Positions 1-9,181 are shown, numbered from the stretch's first letter. The stretch is 64,000 nucleotides of DNA from Dongia_A sp035695765 (GCA_035695765.1 DASRRI010000037.1:1-64000); one strand, 5' to 3'. Notes: generated by a model from the sequence alone, not told the origin. Translations and numbers: made by a program.

Positions 1-22
1 TGCCAAGGCCGCCGCAGCCTGA
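1..22 (+). CDS. Possible 3' end of a gene entering from the left edge
   Basis: Read from base 2, the first 21 bases encode AKAAAA followed by a TGA stop at 20-22, and a hairpin follows at once at 28-46. This fits the tail of a rightward gene with its terminator. Only six residues are visible, so no family can be named and the reading frame itself is an inference. Confidence 0.3.
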
Positions 23-27
23 CCAAT

Positions 28-46
28 GCGGGGTACAAAACCCCGC
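28..46. terminator. Hairpin GCGGGGT-ACAAA-ACCCCGC
   Basis: A perfect 7-bp stem with a 5-base loop lies six bases after the TGA at 20-22. No T-run follows on the plus strand (AAATCCC), so it would be a weak intrinsic terminator; it may also lie in the 3' tail of the leftward iol transcript. Confidence 0.4.
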
Positions 47-59
47 AAATCCCACTTGC

Positions 60-141
60 AAACTCGTGGGGAGTCCGGCTCGCGCGGAGCCTGTCCTTGG
101 GCCGCGCAAAGCGCGGACCCGAGGGCTTGGCCGGGATGACA
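60..141. repeat. REP-like intergenic repeat
   Basis: This non-coding stretch after iolB holds AAACTCGTGG at 60-69, a stem CCGCGC-AAA-GCGCGG at 102-116 flanked by GGG and CCC, and ends in GGCCGGGATGAC. Its reverse complement begins GTCATCCCGGCCAAGC, resembling the arm of the larger inverted repeat at 38803-38918. The decamer AAACTCGTGG recurs at 12779 and, inverted, at 12741. It is probably a dispersed palindromic element. Confidence 0.5.
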
Positions 142-151
142 GTTGGGACCG

Positions 152-955
152 CTATTTCGCCTTCACGATCCACTCATGCGCCGGATCGTTCTTGAACACC
201 CATTTGCGGCTCGGCCCCGCCATCACGTTGAGGTAGTACAGATCATACCCATGCGGTGCGCCGACTGGATGGTAGCCGCGCGGGACCATCACACAATCGC
301 CGTCCTCCACCGCCATGGTTTGGTCGATCGAGCGGTCGTCGGTATAGACGCGCTGGAACGCGAAGCCCTGCGGCGGGTTGAGGCGGTGGTAGTAGGTCTC
401 CTCCAGGAAGCTCTCTTCCGGCAGCGCGTCGCGGTCATGCTTGTGCGGCGGGTAGGAGGACCAGTTGCCGCCCGGCGTCACCACTTCCACCACCAGCAGG
501 CTTTCCGCCGCGGCGGTATCCGGCAGGATGTTGTAGACTAGGCGCCGGTTCGTGCCTTTGCCACGTTCCTCGAAGCCCACGTCATCCGGCGAAATGATGC
601 GCGCCGGAAACTTCCTGCCGCCGGGCGCCGTGCACACGCCAACCTCGATATCGGTGGTCGCCTTCAGCACGCAGCGTGCGTCGGATGGCAGATAGATTGA
701 CCAGCCCGGACCTTCGAACACGTTCTTGCGCCCGCCGATCTCGACCGGCGCCTTGCCGTCGATGCTGGCTGTCGCTTTGCCCGACAGCAGCACCAGGCAG
801 CTTTCCTTGCCGGCGATCTTCCAATCCAGCTCCTGGCTCGCCGCGCGGCGATAGACCTGGAAGCCGACATATTTCCAGCCGGCGCTCTCCGGCGTCACCG
901 ACAGGGCGAGGCCATCGGGGCCGGGCTTTTTCGCTTTCACCAGCAGGTTCGCCAT
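152..955 (-). CDS. iolB: 5-deoxy-glucuronate isomerase IolB
   Basis: A 267-residue KduI/IolB-family cupin that converts 5-deoxy-D-glucuronate to 2-deoxy-5-keto-D-gluconate, the step before IolC in cytosolic myo-inositol breakdown. The protein starts MANLLVKAKK. Cupin metal-ligand candidates are visible in PPHKHD and EETYYH and in a late VPRGYHP segment. The frame stays open upstream, but that extension would overlap iolE and looks unlike any IolB, so the ATG at 955 is chosen. It is the last gene of the leftward iolC-D-E-B operon, 11 bases after iolE. Length matches the family. Confidence 0.95.
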   Translation of the reverse strand: MANLLVKAKKPGPDGLALSVTPESAGWKYVGFQVYRRAASQELDWKIAGKESCLVLLSGKATASIDGKAPVEIGGRKNVFEGPGWSIYLPSDARCVLKATTDIEVGVCTAPGGRKFPARIISPDDVGFEERGKGTNRRLVYNILPDTAAAESLLVVEVVTPGGNWSSYPPHKHDRDALPEESFLEETYYHRLNPPQGFAFQRVYTDDRSIDQTMAVEDGDCVMVPRGYHPVGAPHGYDLYYLNVMAGPSRKWVFKNDPAHEWIVKAK

Positions 956-966
956 GTGCGTTCTCC

Positions 967-1851
967 TTACGCCAATCTGGCGTCCTTCGCGTAGCGCTTC
1001 AAGTTGGCACAACCCATCTTCGCATATTTGAGCGGGTTGGCCTTCTCTGGATCCTGCTCCGCTTCGACCACCAGCCAGCCGGAGTAGCCGGGCAGCTCGT
1101 TCAACACTGCGGGAAAGTTGACCATGCCGTCGCCCGGCACCGTGAAGCAGCCTTCCACCACCGCGTCGAGGAAGCTCCAATCCTTCGCGCGTGCCGTCGC
1201 CAGCACGTCCTTGCGCACGTCCTTGCAATGCACATGGGCGATACGCGTGCGGTATGTCCTGGCGAGGGCGACCGGATCGGCGCCGCCGAACGTCGCGTGC
1301 CCGGTATCCAGCAGCAGCTTCACCGCCGGTCCAGTCGATTCCATGAAGACATCGATATCCTCGCCACTCTGCACCACCGTACCCATATGGTGATGATAGG
1401 CGAGGGCGACGCCTTCCTTGGCAACGGCTTCAGCGACTTCCGTCACGCGCTGGCCGAACTCGCGCCAGTCGGCAGCCTTCAGCTTCGGCCGCTGGCTGAG
1501 CGGCTTGCTGCGGTCGCCGTGGGTGGCCTTCGAAGTCTCGGCGAAAATGAGGATGTTGGAGCCGAGCGCCTTCAGCAGATCGAGATGCTCGCGCAGATGC
1601 GTCATCTCTTCCTTGGCATCGCGCACCAGCAGCTCGCAGGAATACCAGCCGGAGACGAGATCGAGCCCAGCCTTGCCGAGCACCGCCTTCAGCGCCTTGG
1701 CTTCGCGCGGGAATTTGTGGCCGAGCTCGATGCCCTCATAGCCGGCCTCCTTGGCCTCGGCCAGGCAGGTCTCAAGCGGCGTCTTGCCGCCCAGCTCGCG
1801 CAGATCGTCATTGGACCAGGCGATGGGATTGGTGCCGAAACGAACAGCCAT
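967..1851 (-). CDS. iolE: Myo-inosose-2 dehydratase IolE
   Basis: A 294-residue xylose-isomerase-like TIM-barrel enzyme that dehydrates 2-keto-myo-inositol to 3D-(3,5/4)-trihydroxycyclohexane-1,2-dione. The N-terminus MAVRFGTNPIAWSNDD is characteristic of IolE. Metal-site and active-site stretches seen include YHHHMGT and LLLDTGHATFGG. It starts 6 bases after iolD and ends 11 bases before iolB, so the three are almost certainly cotranscribed. Length is as usual for the family. Confidence 0.96.
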   Translation of the reverse strand: MAVRFGTNPIAWSNDDLRELGGKTPLETCLAEAKEAGYEGIELGHKFPREAKALKAVLGKAGLDLVSGWYSCELLVRDAKEEMTHLREHLDLLKALGSNILIFAETSKATHGDRSKPLSQRPKLKAADWREFGQRVTEVAEAVAKEGVALAYHHHMGTVVQSGEDIDVFMESTGPAVKLLLDTGHATFGGADPVALARTYRTRIAHVHCKDVRKDVLATARAKDWSFLDAVVEGCFTVPGDGMVNFPAVLNELPGYSGWLVVEAEQDPEKANPLKYAKMGCANLKRYAKDARLA

Positions 1852-1857
1852 GTTGTC

Positions 1858-3705
1858 TCACTCTCCGATACGCTGATGGGTGATGGAATCCTGGTATTTC
1901 TTGCGCGCCGCGCGCACCTTCGGTCGCTCCGACACTTCCGGGACCGGCACGTCCCACCAGAAGCCGCCGGCCTCCGTGGTCTTCAAGGGATCGGTATCGA
2001 TCACGATGAGCGCGCTCTTCTTCGACTTGCGCGCGCGGCCGAGCGCCGCTTCCAGCTCGGACGTGGTCGCGACCTTTTCGGCATTCGCGCCCAGGCTGCG
2101 CGCATGAGCGGCGAAGTCGATGTCGGGCAGCACCTCGTGCTTCGTGTGCTGCAGCAGATTGTTGAAGCTCTCGCCGCCGGTCGCGCGCTGCAGCCGGTTG
2201 ATGCAGCCATAGCCGCGATTGTCGAGCAGCACGACGATCAGCTTCTGCCCCAGCATGACCGAGGTCGCGAGCTCCGAATTCATCATGAGATAGGAGCCGT
2301 CGCCGACCATCACGATCACGTCGGCATCGGGCCGTGCCAGCTTGACGCCGAGCCCGCCCGCGATCTCGTATCCCATGCAGGAATAGCCGTATTCCATATG
2401 ATAGCCGCCGGCTGAGCCCGACTGCCACAATTTGTGCAGCTCGCCGGGAAGACCGCCGGCTGCGCATACCACGATGTCGCTCGGCTTGCCCGCGCGCTGC
2501 ACCGCGCCGATCACCTGCCCGTCGGATGGCAGGTCGCGATTGGGCGCCGCCACAGCTGCCACATGCTCCGCGCTCCAGGTCTTGCGCGCCGATGCCGCCT
2601 GCTTCTGCCACGCCCCCGGCGCCGACCAATCGCCGATCGCCTTGCTCAAGGCGGCGATGCCGGTGCGCGCGTCGGCGATCAGTGGAATGGCGCCATGCTT
2701 GCCGGCGTCGAAGGCTTGCGTGTTGAGGCCGATGATCTTGCGTTCCGGGTTCTGGAACAGGGCCCGGGACCCCGTCGTAAAGTCTTGCAGACGGGTTCCG
2801 ATCGCGAGGACAAGGTCCGCATCCTTGGCGAGGCTGTTCGCCGCGCTGGTGCCGGTCACGCCGACCGCGCCCATCGCCTGCTTGTGGTCGACATCCATCG
2901 CGGACTTGCCGGCCTGGGTTTCGCAGACTGGAATGCCGTGCTTGTCCGCGAAATCCGCGAGCGCCCGCTCGGCTTCGGAATAGAGCACGCCGCCGCCCGA
3001 AACGATCATCGGCTTCTTGGCGCGCTTGAGATGCGAGGCGGCGTGGGCCAGCTCGTCGCGATCCGGCTCGGGCCGGCGCGTCGCCCACACATGCGGCTCG
3101 AAGAAGGCTTCGGGGTAGTCATAGGCCTCCGTCTGCACATCCTGGCACATGGCCAGCGTCACGGGGCCGCAGTCGGCGGGATCCGTCAGCACGCCGAGCG
3201 CGCGGGGCAGGGCGGTCAGGATCTGCTCCGGCCGCGTGATGCGGTCGAAATAGCGCGACACGGGCCGGAAGCAATCGTTGGCGGAGACGGTGCCGTCGCC
3301 GAAATCCTCGATCTGCTGCAGCACCGGATCAGGCCGCCGGTTCGCGAACACGTCGCCGGGCAGGAACAGCACAGGCAGCCGGTTGACATGCGCCACCGCC
3401 GCCGCTGTCAGCATGTTGGTTGCACCGGGCCCGATCGAGGTGGTGCAGGCCATCATCTGCCGCCGCCGCGCCGCCTTGGCAAAGGCGATGGCGGCATGCG
3501 CCATGCCCTGCTCATTATGCGCGCGATAGGTCGGCAGCGTCTCCTGCGCGTGATACAGCGCCTCGCCGAGCCCGGCGACATTGCCATGCCCGAAGATCGC
3601 CCAAACGCCGGCGAACAGCGGCACGTCCTTGCCGCCGCGGACGCCACGCTGATTGGCCAGATACCGCACCACAGCCTGCGCCATGGTCAGGCGGATGTTT
3701 TTCAT
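1858..3705 (-). CDS. iolD: 3D-(3,5/4)-trihydroxycyclohexane-1,2-dione acylhydrolase IolD
   Basis: A 615-residue thiamine-diphosphate enzyme that opens the ring of the diketone made by IolE, giving 5-deoxy-D-glucuronate. It has the acetolactate-synthase-like order: an N-terminal Pyr domain with the conserved Glu65 in RAHNEQGMAH, a central domain, and a C-terminal PP domain with the ThDP motif GDGS at 468-471 and DN at 495-496. The start ATG is preceded by GGGAG about nine bases upstream. It is second in the iolC-D-E-B operon, with a repeat-bearing gap of 220 bases separating it from iolC. Confidence 0.96.
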   Translation of the reverse strand: MKNIRLTMAQAVVRYLANQRGVRGGKDVPLFAGVWAIFGHGNVAGLGEALYHAQETLPTYRAHNEQGMAHAAIAFAKAARRRQMMACTTSIGPGATNMLTAAAVAHVNRLPVLFLPGDVFANRRPDPVLQQIEDFGDGTVSANDCFRPVSRYFDRITRPEQILTALPRALGVLTDPADCGPVTLAMCQDVQTEAYDYPEAFFEPHVWATRRPEPDRDELAHAASHLKRAKKPMIVSGGGVLYSEAERALADFADKHGIPVCETQAGKSAMDVDHKQAMGAVGVTGTSAANSLAKDADLVLAIGTRLQDFTTGSRALFQNPERKIIGLNTQAFDAGKHGAIPLIADARTGIAALSKAIGDWSAPGAWQKQAASARKTWSAEHVAAVAAPNRDLPSDGQVIGAVQRAGKPSDIVVCAAGGLPGELHKLWQSGSAGGYHMEYGYSCMGYEIAGGLGVKLARPDADVIVMVGDGSYLMMNSELATSVMLGQKLIVVLLDNRGYGCINRLQRATGGESFNNLLQHTKHEVLPDIDFAAHARSLGANAEKVATTSELEAALGRARKSKKSALIVIDTDPLKTTEAGGFWWDVPVPEVSERPKVRAARKKYQDSITHQRIGE

Positions 3706-3925
3706 GAGGTGGCTCCCAGTCTATCTGACTTCTTATTATTCCCCTTCCACCCAACACAAAATCCCCCTTCCCCAAATTGGGGAGGGCTGGGGTGGGGGAA
3801 GCGAGCGATAACTCTTTCGGGCGGGGGCGCGGCTTCCCCCTCCCTAACCCTCCCCAGTGTCGGGGGAGGGGATTACCGCGCGTGTGACGGCGATCATGTG
3901 AAGATGAGCGAAGTTGCATGGTCTG
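3706..3925. repeat. iolC-iolD gap with two palindromic repeats
   Basis: No gene fits here. Two G/C-run hairpins lie in tandem: 3765-3786 (CCCTTCCCC paired with GGGGAGGG across AAATT) and 3848-3870 (CCCTCCCC paired with GGGGAGGG across a short AGTGT-type loop). Between them is a purine/pyrimidine-biased stretch. They resemble short dispersed intergenic repeats of alphaproteobacteria. Lying inside the operon they could attenuate or stabilise the iolC-iolD transcript, which is inference only. Confidence 0.6.
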
Positions 3926-5839
3926 TTATGAAGCCGCCGAATTGGCGCGCTTGGCCTTCTTCCAGGCGTCGGTGAGGCGCGAGAAGCGCCGCGCCATTTC
4001 CGCGATTGCGCCGGCGTCGTCCATCGCGCCGCGCAGCCAGGCATCGGCGGGCTCGGCGAAGATGGTACGACCCACTGCGAAACCCTTCACGATCGGGTCG
4101 CTCGCTGCCGCCTGGAACGCTTCCTCGAGCTTGTCCTCGCTTGCTTCCAGGCCGAGCAGCACGACGCCGCGGCAGAACTGGTCGCGGGTGCGGATCTCGT
4201 CGCCGATATTCTGCCAGGCGGTGCGCGTCGCCTGTGGCTCCAGCTTCCACCAATCGGGCCTTATCCCGAGATCGTAGAGCCGGCGCAGCACTGTCGCGAT
4301 CGTCGCATCGGTCAAGGGTCCGTGCCTGCCGGCGATGATCTCCACCAGCAATTCGCGCCCCGCCGTCCGCGCGGCATCGTACAACGTCAGCAGCCGCTCT
4401 TCTTGCTCGAGCCGCAGCGCTTCCGGATCGTCCGGATGATAGAAGCACAGGCACTTGATGACGTGATCGACCGGCCATTCCGCGAGATGCGAGCCGAGAT
4501 CCTCGGTCTCGAACCGGAGTGGCCGCGAGCTCGGCCGCTCCACCGGCCGCGCGATCCAGAGGTCATGATCCGCAGCGCGGAATAACGCTTCGCGTCCATA
4601 GGTGCCATCCAGCAGCATGCCGAATCCCGGCTGCCCATCGGCCACCTTGGTCGCCGCCGCCACGGCCAGCGCCTTGAAATCCAGGATGCGCGCGCGCGAG
4701 ACGCCGGCCTTGTCCGCCAGCTCTTCCAACTGCGCGCGGTGATCGATGGCCAGTGCCATCAAGGTCGGCCAATGGCCGCGCCGCGTGGTCGACCAGTGGA
4801 TGTGGTTGAGGTCGGCATCATGACGCAGCGCGTGATGCTTGCTGCCATGCTTCAGGAAATATTGCAGTTCGGTCCAGGTCGGGATTTCCGGCGAGCAGAG
4901 CAGGCGCGATACCGCAAACGCGCCGCAGGCATTGGCCCAGGTCGCGCAGGTCTCCAGCGGTTCGCCTTTCAGCCAGCCGCGCAGGAAGCCCGACATGAAG
5001 GCATCGCCCGCGCCCAGCACATTATACACCTCGATCGGAAAGCCGCTGCCGACAATGCCTTTGTCCACATTGTCCGGTATGGCGTCGGGAAACACGGTGC
5101 AGCCCTTGGGCCCGCGCTTCAGCACGATGGTCGCTTTGCTTTTGCCTCGGATGTTGCGCAGAGCGGTCAGCACATCCTCCGCGCCGCCGGCGATCTTCAC
5201 CTCTTCCTCGGTCCCGACGATGAGATCGCAGTCGGAGAGGATCGGCTGCAGGTGTTGCGACACGCGGTCGGAGGCGATGTAGCGCGATTCCCCCGCGCCG
5301 TGCCCGGCAAGCCCCCACAGGTTCGGTCGATAATCGATATCGAAGATGATCTTCGTGCCGTTCTCGCGCGCGATCGTCATCGCCTTGCGCTGCGCCGCCG
5401 CGGTGCTCGCTGTCGAGAAATGCGTGCCCGTCACCACAATTGCGCGGGTGCGCTTGAAGAGTGCCGGATCGACGTCGCTTTCCTCCAGCGCCATGTCCGC
5501 GCAATCGCTGCGATAAAAGATCAAAGGGAAGCTTTCCGAATCCCGAACGCCGAGGATGACAAGCGCCGTCAACCGCTTGGGATCCGTCTTGATGCCGTCA
5601 ATGGCGACGCCTTCGCGCGCCATCTGTTCGCGGATGAAACGTCCCATATGTTCATCGCCGACGCGCGTAAGCACTGCCGATTTCAAACCAAGCCGCGCCG
5701 CGCCGATCGCGATATTGGAGGGGCAGCCGCCGACTGACTTGGCAAAGGTGCCCATATCTTCGAGCCGGCCGCCGATCTGCTGGCCGTAGAGGTCGACCGA
5801 GGAGCGCCCGATGGTGATGACGTCAAGGTCTTGGGCCAT
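3926..5839 (-). CDS. iolC: 5-dehydro-2-deoxygluconokinase IolC fused to a DUF2090 aldolase-like domain
   Basis: A 637-residue two-domain protein. Residues 1 to about 330 are a PfkB/ribokinase fold that phosphorylates 2-deoxy-5-keto-D-gluconate; the substrate-side GG motif is in KSVGGCPSN and the anion-hole motif GAGDAF is at 276-281 with the catalytic Asp at 279. Residues from about 335 to the end are DUF2090, a class I aldolase-like TIM barrel. In this fused form, common in alphaproteobacteria, the second domain is thought to cleave the phosphorylated product into malonate semialdehyde and DHAP. It is the first gene of the leftward iol operon, divergent from iolG. Confidence 0.94.
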   Translation of the reverse strand: MAQDLDVITIGRSSVDLYGQQIGGRLEDMGTFAKSVGGCPSNIAIGAARLGLKSAVLTRVGDEHMGRFIREQMAREGVAIDGIKTDPKRLTALVILGVRDSESFPLIFYRSDCADMALEESDVDPALFKRTRAIVVTGTHFSTASTAAAQRKAMTIARENGTKIIFDIDYRPNLWGLAGHGAGESRYIASDRVSQHLQPILSDCDLIVGTEEEVKIAGGAEDVLTALRNIRGKSKATIVLKRGPKGCTVFPDAIPDNVDKGIVGSGFPIEVYNVLGAGDAFMSGFLRGWLKGEPLETCATWANACGAFAVSRLLCSPEIPTWTELQYFLKHGSKHHALRHDADLNHIHWSTTRRGHWPTLMALAIDHRAQLEELADKAGVSRARILDFKALAVAAATKVADGQPGFGMLLDGTYGREALFRAADHDLWIARPVERPSSRPLRFETEDLGSHLAEWPVDHVIKCLCFYHPDDPEALRLEQEERLLTLYDAARTAGRELLVEIIAGRHGPLTDATIATVLRRLYDLGIRPDWWKLEPQATRTAWQNIGDEIRTRDQFCRGVVLLGLEASEDKLEEAFQAAASDPIVKGFAVGRTIFAEPADAWLRGAMDDAGAIAEMARRFSRLTDAWKKAKRANSAAS

Positions 5840-6010
5840 ATGGCTTTCCCGCCCAGTGACGGAGCGCGTTCATTCGCCTCCCGCTTTCAGCGCACCGGAA
5901 TAAGGCGCACCTTTTTGACGCGCTGCTTGACGTTCGCGCTTGCCCTAATGAAACAAACATTCTATTTTCTGTCAATAACGGAATGAACGTATTTTTGCAG
6001 GAGGTACATC
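5840..6010. promoter_or_regulatory. Divergent iolC/iolG promoter region with candidate IolR site
   Basis: This 171-base AT-richer gap separates iolC and iolG. Bases 5957-5986 carry CATTC and GAATG as inverted half-sites around a T-rich centre. The decamer ATTCTATTTT at 5959-5968 recurs inverted at 11409-11418 in front of the RpiR-type regulator gene, which makes it a candidate operator for that regulator. The iolG ribosome site AGGAGG is at 5999-6004. Confidence 0.5.
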
Positions 6011-7000
6011 ATGCGGATCGGTCTCTTGGGCGCAGGTCGCATCGGCCAGATTCATGCGCGTTCTGCCGCCGCGCACAAGGCCGCAAAGCTGGTTGCCGTG
6101 ACGGATGTCGATGCCAAGGCGGCTGGCGCGATCGCGGCGGAAACCGGCGCGAGCGTCGCCAAGGACATCGCCGACATCATCGCCGACAAGAACATCGACG
6201 CAGTCTTGATCTGCACGCCCACGGATACGCATGCCGACCTGATCGAACAGGCAGCGAAGGCGGGCAAGGCGATCTTCTGCGAAAAGCCCGTCGATCTCTC
6301 CGCCGAACGCGTGCGCGCATGCCTCAAGGTGGTGGCGGATACCAAAGCCAAGCTGATGATCGGCTTCAACCGCCGCTTCGATCCCAGCTTCGCGACCTTG
6401 CAGAAGCGCTTGGCTGCGGGCGAAGTGGGCAAGCCGGAGATCGTCACCATCCTGTCGCGCGATCCGGCGCCGCCGCCGGTCTCCTACATCACGCGCTCGG
6501 GCGGCCTGTTCCGCGACATGATGATTCACGATCTCGACATGGCGCGCTTCCTGCTGGGCGAAGAGCCCATTGAAGTTTCCGCGATGGCCGCCTGCCTGGT
6601 CGACCCCGCGATCGGCCAGGCCGGCGACATCGACACCGCCGTCGTCACGCTCAAGACCAAGAGCGGCCGCCTGGCACAGATCTCCAATTCCCGCCGCGCC
6701 ACTTACGGCTACGACCAGCGCCTCGAAGTGCATGGCAGCGGCGGCCTGCTGCGCGCCCACAACGTCCACCCGACCACCGTCGAGAAGGCGAATGCCGACG
6801 GCTTCAACTCCGATCCTGTGCTGCCGTTCTTCCTGGAACGCTATGCGGCGGCCTATCGCACCGAGATGGACACGTTCGTCACCGGCGTGACCGAAGGCAT
6901 GCCGCTCGCACCGACCGGCGAGGATGGATTGAAGGCACTGCTTCTGGCAGACGCAGCTGAGACGTCAGCGAGGACCGGGCAGAGCGTGCGCATCGCATAG
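6011..7000 (+). CDS. iolG: Myo-inositol 2-dehydrogenase IolG
   Basis: A 329-residue Gfo/Idh/MocA oxidoreductase that oxidises myo-inositol to 2-keto-myo-inositol with NAD+, the first step of the pathway. It has the Rossmann motif GAGRIG at 7-12, the EKP motif at 91-93 with the conserved Lys92, and the catalytic region RDMMIHDLDMAR around 168-179. AGGAGG sits about six bases before the ATG. It diverges from iolC, so the kinase operon and this dehydrogenase probably share a control region. Confidence 0.95.
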   Translation: MRIGLLGAGRIGQIHARSAAAHKAAKLVAVTDVDAKAAGAIAAETGASVAKDIADIIADKNIDAVLICTPTDTHADLIEQAAKAGKAIFCEKPVDLSAERVRACLKVVADTKAKLMIGFNRRFDPSFATLQKRLAAGEVGKPEIVTILSRDPAPPPVSYITRSGGLFRDMMIHDLDMARFLLGEEPIEVSAMAACLVDPAIGQAGDIDTAVVTLKTKSGRLAQISNSRRATYGYDQRLEVHGSGGLLRAHNVHPTTVEKANADGFNSDPVLPFFLERYAAAYRTEMDTFVTGVTEGMPLAPTGEDGLKALLLADAAETSARTGQSVRIA

Positions 7001-7172
7001 CCCAAGTGCGTCGCTGCGCGCTGGATATTTCCCTCGACCAATGCCCTAAGGTGTAAGTCGAGGAAGATGTCAGTTTGACGCTTGCCACCTTTCGAGCAGC
7101 TATGGCACGGTGATCGTGGGGTTGTTCCTCTCGACATAAATGCGTGGCTTACAGCGATCTCCGGGCACGGTG

Positions 7173-7736
7173 ATGGGGCTTGTTGCGCAAATCTTCTCTG
7201 GCATCGGCCTTGGTGGATTGGTCGGGCTGCTGGTTGCGCTTTCGACGGCTCATGTCGTCGGCAGCGTAATCGCTGCGCTGACCGCGTTGCTTGCCGGCTT
7301 CTTCGGCCTTTCCAATGTTCAGATCGATAAGTCCGGATGGAGGATCGGCAGCTTTGGCTTTGCCTGTATCGTCGGCCTTATCGCTGGGTTGATGATCCGC
7401 AACGGCGGCGCGTTACTGCCCACGGTTGCCAGCCAGGCTGCGGAATGGACCTCCGCCGGCTATTCGGCGGCTCAAGCGCGCGACCTCGTCGCTCTGCAAC
7501 GCCTTGGCGTCAAGCCTACCGGCGCGGAACTGGTTCAACAGCCGAGCATCAATTCGCTATTTTCCGCTGGCGACAAGGCTTTGTGCGGACGGCTGGAAGG
7601 CTCGCCGGACCTGCAGGCGCGGCTGCGTATCCTCCGGGGCGGCGGCGGTGCCTTGCCGGCGATCGCAGACCAGGCGGAATCCAGCTCTGATCCCGCGGCT
7701 ACGGTCGCGGCGGGCGTCAAGCTGCTGTGCGGCTGA
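7173..7736 (+). CDS. Small membrane protein of unknown function
   Basis: About 187 residues if the ATG at 7173 (MGLVAQIF) is used; an ATG at 7140 would add 11 residues and neither has a strong ribosome site. Residues 1 to about 80 form two or three glycine/alanine-rich membrane segments, followed by a soluble tail with two cysteines near the end. No family is recognised. Its last 10 bases overlap the GTG start of the following trypsin-like protease, which suggests translational coupling and a joint role at the envelope. Confidence 0.6.
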   Translation: MGLVAQIFSGIGLGGLVGLLVALSTAHVVGSVIAALTALLAGFFGLSNVQIDKSGWRIGSFGFACIVGLIAGLMIRNGGALLPTVASQAAEWTSAGYSAAQARDLVALQRLGVKPTGAELVQQPSINSLFSAGDKALCGRLEGSPDLQARLRILRGGGGALPAIADQAESSSDPAATVAAGVKLLCG

Positions 7737-9181
7737 CAACGCACCTGCTGGGTCTTATGGCTGCCGCCGCAATTGGCGGAGCTGCCTGGGCGGATGATGG
7801 GCCTTCGGCCGCGGTGTTGGCGGCGACCGCGCCGGCCGTGCTGCGGGTGACGGCCGGCGAGTGTAGCGGTGCGGCGCCGGACCGCGCGGCCAGTGGCTTC
7901 GCCTATCGCGCGGCCGGCCTGGTTGTGACCGTTCTCCACGTCGTGCAAGGCTGCCGGACCATCAGCGTCGGCTATCAAGGCATCACGGAACTGCCGGCGC
8001 ATGTGATCCACGTATTGCAGGACGCCGACCTCGCCCTTCTCGAAGTCGAAGGCGCGACCGATGTCACGCCGCTGGTCGAGACGGACCGGGCCGGAGACGT
8101 GAACGAAGTGGTGGACGTCTATGGTTTCGCACTCGGCCAGGCGACGCGCGAAAATCGCCGGCTGATCGTCACGGCGGCCAATGAAGGTGGAGCGCGACTG
8201 CGCGATGCCGTCAACGACGACGTGCGGCGGGAACTGCAGCAGAACGGCTTCCCCAGCCTCGACACTCTGATCCTGCGCGTGGATGGCAACTTGCTGCCGG
8301 GCCATTCCGGCGCGCCGATCATCGATTCATCCGGCCGGGTGATCGCCATCGGATCAGGCGGGCTCGAACGCGGCGCGGTCGGCGTGGGATGGGCGGTCCG
8401 GGCCACCTACCTTGCACAATTGCTCGACGCGCCCGCGACTGCGGCTATCGAATCTCCCACCACGACGGAAAGCAGCTTCGCCTATGTCGAGCCGGCAGAA
8501 GTCTCCGGCGCCCGGCCGGTCACCTGCGGTTCCCTCGATTTCACGCTGACGCGCCAACGCACGTTGGAACAACTGGTTGCTTCGTCGGATGACCCCCGCG
8601 GCTTCCAGTGGATCGCCGCCAGCAGCGGACAGCCGCTCGAAAATTTTGCGGACCTCACCTTCGACATCTGGACCGAGGAGAGCGGCGTCGGCGTCGCTGT
8701 GCCGGCCGGGGCGACGCTTCAGCCGGCGGGCAACAATTGCATGGTCGACCTGATCAATGGTCAGTTCGTGATGTGGGTCGGCGGTGCCGCCTTGCCGCCG
8801 CTGCCGCTGGACTATACTGACGAAACCAGCGCGGTGGCCTGGCTGCTGGCGACCCAGAGCGCGAGCCAGCAGTTCGAGTACGACGTCGCGGGCGAGTTCC
8901 TGCCGTATCTGCAGCTCAACCCCAATTTCAGCTACGTCACGCCGGTGGCGTTGCCCAACATGCTCGTGAACCGGGAATTGTTCGAGGGGCAAGACCCGGG
9001 GCGGCAGATGCCGCACGCGGTCTTCGAGACTTCGCTGGCGACGCCGCGCAGCTTCGTTGGCGTCGCCGCGATCAGCCGGAAATACGTGCCGCCCTATATG
9101 CTGACCGAGGAAGAATTCAGGACCTGGGTGGCGGCCGTGTTCAGCACCTTTCTCTCGACGGTACCGATCGGATTGCAATAG
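7727..9181 (+). CDS. Secreted trypsin-like serine protease with unknown C-terminal region
   Basis: A 484-residue protein from a GTG start that overlaps the preceding gene. Residues 1-22 look like a signal peptide ending in AWA, so it should act in the periplasm or outside. The trypsin-like domain (about 30-235) shows His71 in VLHVV, Asp101 in DADLALL and Ser194 in GHSGAP, a complete catalytic triad. No PDZ domain follows; residues from about 250 to 484 are an unrecognised region with no clear repeats. This differs from the DegP/HtrA plan. The substrate is unknown. Confidence 0.75.
   Translation: MRLTTHLLGLMAAAAIGGAAWADDGPSAAVLAATAPAVLRVTAGECSGAAPDRAASGFAYRAAGLVVTVLHVVQGCRTISVGYQGITELPAHVIHVLQDADLALLEVEGATDVTPLVETDRAGDVNEVVDVYGFALGQATRENRRLIVTAANEGGARLRDAVNDDVRRELQQNGFPSLDTLILRVDGNLLPGHSGAPIIDSSGRVIAIGSGGLERGAVGVGWAVRATYLAQLLDAPATAAIESPTTTESSFAYVEPAEVSGARPVTCGSLDFTLTRQRTLEQLVASSDDPRGFQWIAASSGQPLENFADLTFDIWTEESGVGVAVPAGATLQPAGNNCMVDLINGQFVMWVGGAALPPLPLDYTDETSAVAWLLATQSASQQFEYDVAGEFLPYLQLNPNFSYVTPVALPNMLVNRELFEGQDPGRQMPHAVFETSLATPRSFVGVAAISRKYVPPYMLTEEEFRTWVAAVFSTFLSTVPIGLQ

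Noticed and set aside
956..1228. N-terminal extension of IolB by 91 residues
   Set aside because: It would overlap iolE in another frame and has no likeness to IolB; the ATG at 955 fits the family length.
676..2415. Long plus-strand open frame of 579 residues across iolB, iolE and iolD
   Set aside because: It is antisense to three clear family members, is rich in Arg/His/Ala as expected of a GC-rich shadow frame, and has no recognisable domain.
3926..5839. IolC-DUF2090 fusion as a novelty or assembly artefact
   Set aside because: The fused form is established in alphaproteobacterial inositol operons, and the frame is clean throughout.
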